Source: a virus. From it: 21,252 nt of DNA. Within the stretch, counting starts at the first letter, position 1; each line of letters starts with the position of its first letter. The notes below the pieces were generated by a model. The model did not search any database. It was not told where the DNA came from and saw only the letters and a program-made list of their open reading frames with translations. A program made the translations under genes and the position numbers. The stretch spans positions 1-21,252 of the IMG/VR virus record IMGVR_UViG_3300006875_000209; one strand, given 5' to 3'. Shown piece by piece: positions 17,792 to 21,252 of the stretch.

Positions 17792-19555
17792 TTGTCTAAC
17801 ACTGAGCAAACTGTGTTGAATGGTGGGGGTGGAGTGACCCCAGCCACCGCTAATGAAGGGGTGGGTGGTTACTGTCATACCCTCCCCACTACATCCAGCC
17901 CTCAAAAAGTAAAAATGTCCAAGGAGGAATTATCTGCGTTCAGGCGTGAGAACGTAGCTAGGGCAAGGGAGAAGAGGCGGTTGATCTTTGAGGCGAAGAA
18001 AGCAGGGGGGGTGGGTTCAGAGGATTCTCCTGTTGGGAAAAAGTCTGAAAAGGCCGATCCTATTATAAAAAAACCCGCCAAAAAGGAAAAAGTTGCGAAG
18101 GCTGTGTCCTCGAAGCCCATGCCTGGGATTAACTTAGCGGAAGACGTAGCCCCGTCTAAGGACTCAGTGACGATGAAGATTGATCTGAGTGCGAAGCAGG
18201 GGGAAGCTCTAAGGAACCCTGCGAAGTTCCTGCTGTATGGGGGAGCCAAGGGCGGAGGGAAGTCCTGGTTTATCTGTATCTGGATGTTCTTAATGGCTGT
18301 TAAGTACAAGGGTAACAAGTTGTTCTTCTGCCGTAGGCGGTCTGTTGACTTCACGAATACCACTCTTGAGACATGGAAGAAGAGTATCCCTGCGAATCTT
18401 TATAGGATTAACGAGCAGAAGAAGAAGATTTACATTGATAGGTCTGGGAGCGTGATTGACTACGGAGGTTTGGACGATCCTCTACTTATTCAGAGCTTAA
18501 ACTCAGCCGAGTACGCTCATATTGGAATCGACCAAGCTGAGGAAGTAGAGCAGGACTCATTTTCTATGATTCGTGGGACGCTTCGTCATAAGTTACCCGA
18601 TGGCACGTTTCCTCCCTACCAAGTTCGCCTCACGGCCAATCCAGCGCAGTGTTGGTTAAAGGACAAGTTCATTCTTAACCCCGAAAAGGATTTCGCCTTT
18701 ATCGGGGCGTTGCCCTCCGACAATCCCCACCTTCCGAAAGATTATACGGAAAACCTCAGAGAAGCCTTCAAGCATCGGCCAAATTTGTTGGCCGCCTACC
18801 TCTATGGTTCGTGGGACGACTTGGCGGGGCATAACGTTTGTATTCAGGGAAGCTGGATTAATGATGCGAAGAAGCGGAAGTCAGAGGATCGTGCGTTAAA
18901 GAGGGTGATCGTGAATGACCCTGCAAGATTCGGTGACGACGAGAACGTGATTTACGTCATGGAGGACGATGGCCGTGTGATGTCAGTGGTCGAGCAGATT
19001 TATCTTGAGCATAAGAGCCTTATGGATACGGCTGGGCGTCTAAGTTCTCTTCGCCGAAAGTGGGACGCTCAGATTATCGCAGTGGACGTAATTGGTATTG
19101 GAGCTGGGATTGTGGATGCACTCTATGAGTTAAAGGAGCCTGTCCTTGCGATTAACTCTTCTTCAAAGCCGACCGTTGAGAATAAGCAGAGAAAGTACAT
19201 GAACCTACGCTCTCAGCTTTGGATGGAGGCGGGAGAACTTTTCGCCAATTCGAGAGTTGCGTTACCTGAGGATTCTATCCTTTCAGGACAGCTTGCGGGG
19301 GTTAAATTCGATTACAACTCCACCGGGAAGATTCAAGTTGAGTCGAAGGATGAAATTAAGAAGAGACTCGGAAGATCTCCCGATAGAGGCGATTCCTTCG
19401 TTATGGGCTTATTTGCCCTTGAGTACGTCAGCAATCAGGATGTTAAGGATATGGCCTTAGCCTCAGGGGACTCTCAGGGTCAGGGTGAGAGAGTCTACTC
19501 ACAGCCTCATGATATGGTGGGTGTGGGCGAGGACTTCAGCGGGTACAACCTTTGA
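17792..19555 (+). CDS. terL: Terminase large subunit
   Basis: The 587-residue packaging motor has an ATPase domain with Walker A GGAKGGGKSW (150-159), Walker B HIGIDQAEE (243-251) and TANP coupling motif (281-284). A C-terminal RNase H-like nuclease follows, with Asp376 (VNDPARFGDD), Asp432 (AVDVIGIGAG) and Asp531/534 (SPDRGDSF). It pumps DNA into the prohead and cuts it. The N-terminal 125 residues are unusual: Gly-, Ser- and Lys-rich and low in complexity, with a KKPAKKEKVAKAV stretch, probably disordered. No ATG is available upstream of a TAG at 17777; TTG at 17792 with AGGACG is the first start, and ATG at 17915 is an alternative that omits 41 residues. Confidence 0.92.
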   Translation: MSNTEQTVLNGGGGVTPATANEGVGGYCHTLPTTSSPQKVKMSKEELSAFRRENVARAREKRRLIFEAKKAGGVGSEDSPVGKKSEKADPIIKKPAKKEKVAKAVSSKPMPGINLAEDVAPSKDSVTMKIDLSAKQGEALRNPAKFLLYGGAKGGGKSWFICIWMFLMAVKYKGNKLFFCRRRSVDFTNTTLETWKKSIPANLYRINEQKKKIYIDRSGSVIDYGGLDDPLLIQSLNSAEYAHIGIDQAEEVEQDSFSMIRGTLRHKLPDGTFPPYQVRLTANPAQCWLKDKFILNPEKDFAFIGALPSDNPHLPKDYTENLREAFKHRPNLLAAYLYGSWDDLAGHNVCIQGSWINDAKKRKSEDRALKRVIVNDPARFGDDENVIYVMEDDGRVMSVVEQIYLEHKSLMDTAGRLSSLRRKWDAQIIAVDVIGIGAGIVDALYELKEPVLAINSSSKPTVENKQRKYMNLRSQLWMEAGELFANSRVALPEDSILSGQLAGVKFDYNSTGKIQVESKDEIKKRLGRSPDRGDSFVMGLFALEYVSNQDVKDMALASGDSQGQGERVYSQPHDMVGVGEDFSGYNL

Positions 19556-19707
19556 AGAACCCTAGCGATTTCAAAGAACTTGATTTTTACCATGATGTTA
19601 AAGAGCGTCCTATCAAGCTTCAGAGTTTTAAGTCAAAGCAAATCGAGGAACTTGTTAGCGAACAATTTAATGAGTTTAAGAAAAATGAAATGCAACGGGA
19701 CAGTTAG
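19552..19707 (+). CDS. Hypothetical 51-residue protein
   Basis: Starts with a TTG overlapping the TerL stop (TTGA). It is charged and helical (MKNPSDFKELDFYHDVKERP, then KSKQIEELVSEQFNEFKKNE). Its end overlaps the next small gene by 23 bases. The gene is placed between terL and the portal gene, where phages often encode tiny proteins. There is no strong ribosome binding site, so coupling is needed. No family is recognised. Confidence 0.5.
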   Translation: MKNPSDFKELDFYHDVKERPIKLQSFKSKQIEELVSEQFNEFKKNEMQRDS

Positions 19708-19819
19708 TTTTTGGAATAGGCTGAAGCATATTAAGTTTCAGTCTCCAATTTATTTTGGAACTTGCAGGTACTGCGTCATAGAACATGATCGTTCATGGAG
19801 TGAAAAGTGGAAGAGATAA
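19685..19819 (+). CDS. Small Cys-containing protein between terminase and portal
   Basis: A 44-residue basic protein starting MKCNGTVSFWNRLKHIKFQS with FGTCRYCVIEHDRSW near the end: the CxxC with the N-terminal Cys and nearby His can bind a metal. The stop is inside the start region of the portal gene (13-base overlap). Longer in-frame starts exist (for example TTG at 19580), but they lie over the preceding gene and look arbitrary. No clear ribosome binding site is present. Small zinc proteins at this place are plausible but not known to me. Confidence 0.5.
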   Translation: MKCNGTVSFWNRLKHIKFQSPIYFGTCRYCVIEHDRSWSEKWKR

Positions 19820-21252
19820 AAGACCCAGAGGCATTAGATAGCATCGCTTCGATTAAGATTGATGATAAGGTTAGGGAGTTTACTCAGGAGATTTTCGGGA
19901 AGTCACGGGACGAGAAGAGTAACAGGGAGGAGTGGGAGAACCGAATAGATTCTTATACCCGTAAGCGGTATGGGATTAGATCAAAGAAGAATTTCCCTTG
20001 GCCTGGCAGCGCAAACTTCATCCTTCCTCAGATTGATTCTGATATTAATCGGCTGAAGCCAGCTTATGTGAATTTGGCGATGGGCGTAAGTCCAATCGTT
20101 ACCTTTGAGCCGTTTGGGGCGGAGGATGTTGAGCCAGCTCGTAAGAGGGAGATTCTATTTGATTGGAGAATGAGGACTCAGGTCAAGTTCTTTAAGGATT
20201 ATTGTCTGTCCGTGGATTATATGCTTCACAACGGGTTTACACTTTTTAAGACTGGTTGGAGATTTGAGACTAGGACTTATTTGAAAGTGATTGATTTAAA
20301 GGAAGTTCCTCAGCAGATCTTGGAAGCGATGTATATGCCTGAGGTGAATGACGAGATGATCGGGGCGATTATCGCTGAGGATTTAAAGCCCGATATGACT
20401 CTTGAGGAAAACATGGAAGCCATCAAGAAGGCAGTGAAAGAATTCCGCCAGGGTAAATCTAGATTTGAACTAGAGTTTACCGAGAAAGCCGTGAACCGAG
20501 CCGAGGTTAAAGCGTTGAACCCCAGGGAGGATGTGATCTTCCCTGTTGGGACTTGTGATATTCAGGAAGCTCAGTTTATTGACCATAAGTTTTGGGTGAC
20601 TAAGGATCATATTAAGAAGTGTATTAAGTCGGGTAAGTATGAGAAGTATGATGATTATGATATTGATTGTTGGACTACGAAATCAGCGGATGGTTCGACG
20701 ACTGAATTCTTGAAGGCCACCCGTGACGGGATTCACGCAGAGAACTCTCAGGAGGATTTAATACTTCTTCATGAGATCTCTACTTGGTATGACACAAACA
20801 ATGACGGGATTGATGAGAGGGTGATTATTACTTTCCCTGATGCCGATCCAGATTGCATTCTTAGATTTATTGAAAACCCCTACGACCACGGAATGTTTCC
20901 ATATGTGGTGGTAAGAAGGGAGTACAACGATGCGGAGATTATGTCGAGCCGTGGAATACCTGCTCTTGATGATGACTTTCAGACTGGTATCTCAACTTTG
21001 TTCAACCAAGACATTGATGCGGGGACGATTACGACTACTCCTACTGTTGTGGCGAGGAAGAACTCAGTTAAGAATCTTAGGAATCTTAGGTATGTACCCG
21101 GACAAGTCGTTGAGACAGAAAATGGAACAGCTGATTACACTGTTGTCCAGAACACGAACTTAGGTCAGGCGAATCGTTTTAACAATATGCAATACCTGAA
21201 AGCCTGGGCAAATGACCGAATTGGAAACATTCAAGCGGCGATTTCTCAGGTG
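19807..21252 (+). CDS. Portal protein (N-terminal part, runs off the window)
   Basis: A frame open from the GTG at 19807 to the right edge, 482 codons. GGAG lies six bases before the GTG. The protein has a charged start (EEWENRIDSYTRKRYGIRSK), FPWPGSANFILPQIDSDINR (64-83), PAYVNLAMGVSPIVTFEP (85-102), YMLHNGFTLFKTGW (138-151), then an alpha/beta region with NPREDVIFP and SRGIPALDDDFQTGISTLFN at about 379-398, a region in style with phage portal (P22/lambda-like gp4/Portal_protein) genes. It forms the ring through which DNA enters and leaves the head. Position directly after terminase supports it. The C-terminus is outside the window. Confidence 0.85.
   Translation, partial: MEEIKDPEALDSIASIKIDDKVREFTQEIFGKSRDEKSNREEWENRIDSYTRKRYGIRSKKNFPWPGSANFILPQIDSDINRLKPAYVNLAMGVSPIVTFEPFGAEDVEPARKREILFDWRMRTQVKFFKDYCLSVDYMLHNGFTLFKTGWRFETRTYLKVIDLKEVPQQILEAMYMPEVNDEMIGAIIAEDLKPDMTLEENMEAIKKAVKEFRQGKSRFELEFTEKAVNRAEVKALNPREDVIFPVGTCDIQEAQFIDHKFWVTKDHIKKCIKSGKYEKYDDYDIDCWTTKSADGSTTEFLKATRDGIHAENSQEDLILLHEISTWYDTNNDGIDERVIITFPDADPDCILRFIENPYDHGMFPYVVVRREYNDAEIMSSRGIPALDDDFQTGISTLFNQDIDAGTITTTPTVVARKNSVKNLRNLRYVPGQVVETENGTADYTVVQNTNLGQANRFNNMQYLKAWANDRIGNIQAAISQV

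Noticed and set aside
17902-18363. 153-residue minus-strand frame inside the terminase gene
   Set aside because: Antisense shadow of the TerL N-terminal and ATPase region, which has clear motifs.
20930-21163. 77-residue plus-strand frame inside the portal gene
   Set aside because: An alternative frame with Arg/Leu-rich shadow composition inside the portal reading frame, which is continuous to the window edge.

Overview
This window looks like a segment of a tailed double-stranded DNA bacteriophage (Caudoviricetes) genome or prophage. The support is a terminase small/large subunit pair followed by a portal protein, a DnaB-type helicase with a replication initiator, a NinG/Rap nuclease, a YopX-family protein, a GP88-family protein, a free-standing HNH homing endonuclease, and dense packing with ATGA, TGATG and TAATG overlaps. 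I see no tRNA, rRNA, integrase or CRISPR. The host cannot be named. A lipobox protein and strong AGGAGG-type ribosome binding sites only indicate a bacterial host, perhaps with an outer membrane.

Layout. (1) 3-4961, plus strand: the end of a long beta-rich structural or adhesin protein, open at the left edge, then a chain of small membrane and lysis-like proteins, two small soluble proteins, and a DEDD-type exonuclease with a zinc ribbon. An AT-rich HNH endonuclease gene is inserted in the opposite orientation at 3649-4200. (2) 4930-17062, minus strand: a long early/replication module. Its distal part (4930-9625) is a dense set of tiny proteins: zinc-knuckle proteins, one-helix membrane proteins, YopX and a cytosine-methyltransferase-like protein. 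Its centre (9625-13761) holds NinG, the helicase, the replication initiator, a possible ssDNA-binding protein and a PD-(D/E)XK nuclease. Its proximal part (13761-17062) holds a secreted transglycosylase-like protein, a second methyltransferase-like protein and GP88. (3) 17063-17353: a divergent control region with an array of ATAGT half-sites and a strong promoter. (4) 17354-21252, plus strand: the packaging/head module, with TerS, TerL, two small genes and a portal gene that runs off the right edge.

How it may work together. The minus module would be expressed first to replicate and modify DNA, and the plus module later for packaging, structure and lysis, with the switch in the divergent region. 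Internal promoters are visible in the minus module, notably in front of the replication initiator and in front of the transglycosylase cluster.

The least expected signals are mostly not protein genes. The replication initiator appears to be preceded by a roughly 140-nt RNA leader with three interleaved complementary segments, in a stretch that is also open as a spurious N-terminal extension. A roughly 104-nt element at 7614-7717 folds better as plus-strand RNA although its neighbours are minus-strand genes. The TerS promoter places the transcription start at the start codon, so the mRNA would be leaderless. Several genes were found only by following stop/start overlaps: three single-helix microproteins, several zinc-knuckle microproteins and an out-of-frame nested gene. 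All functional calls rest on motif recognition by eye; no database search was run.
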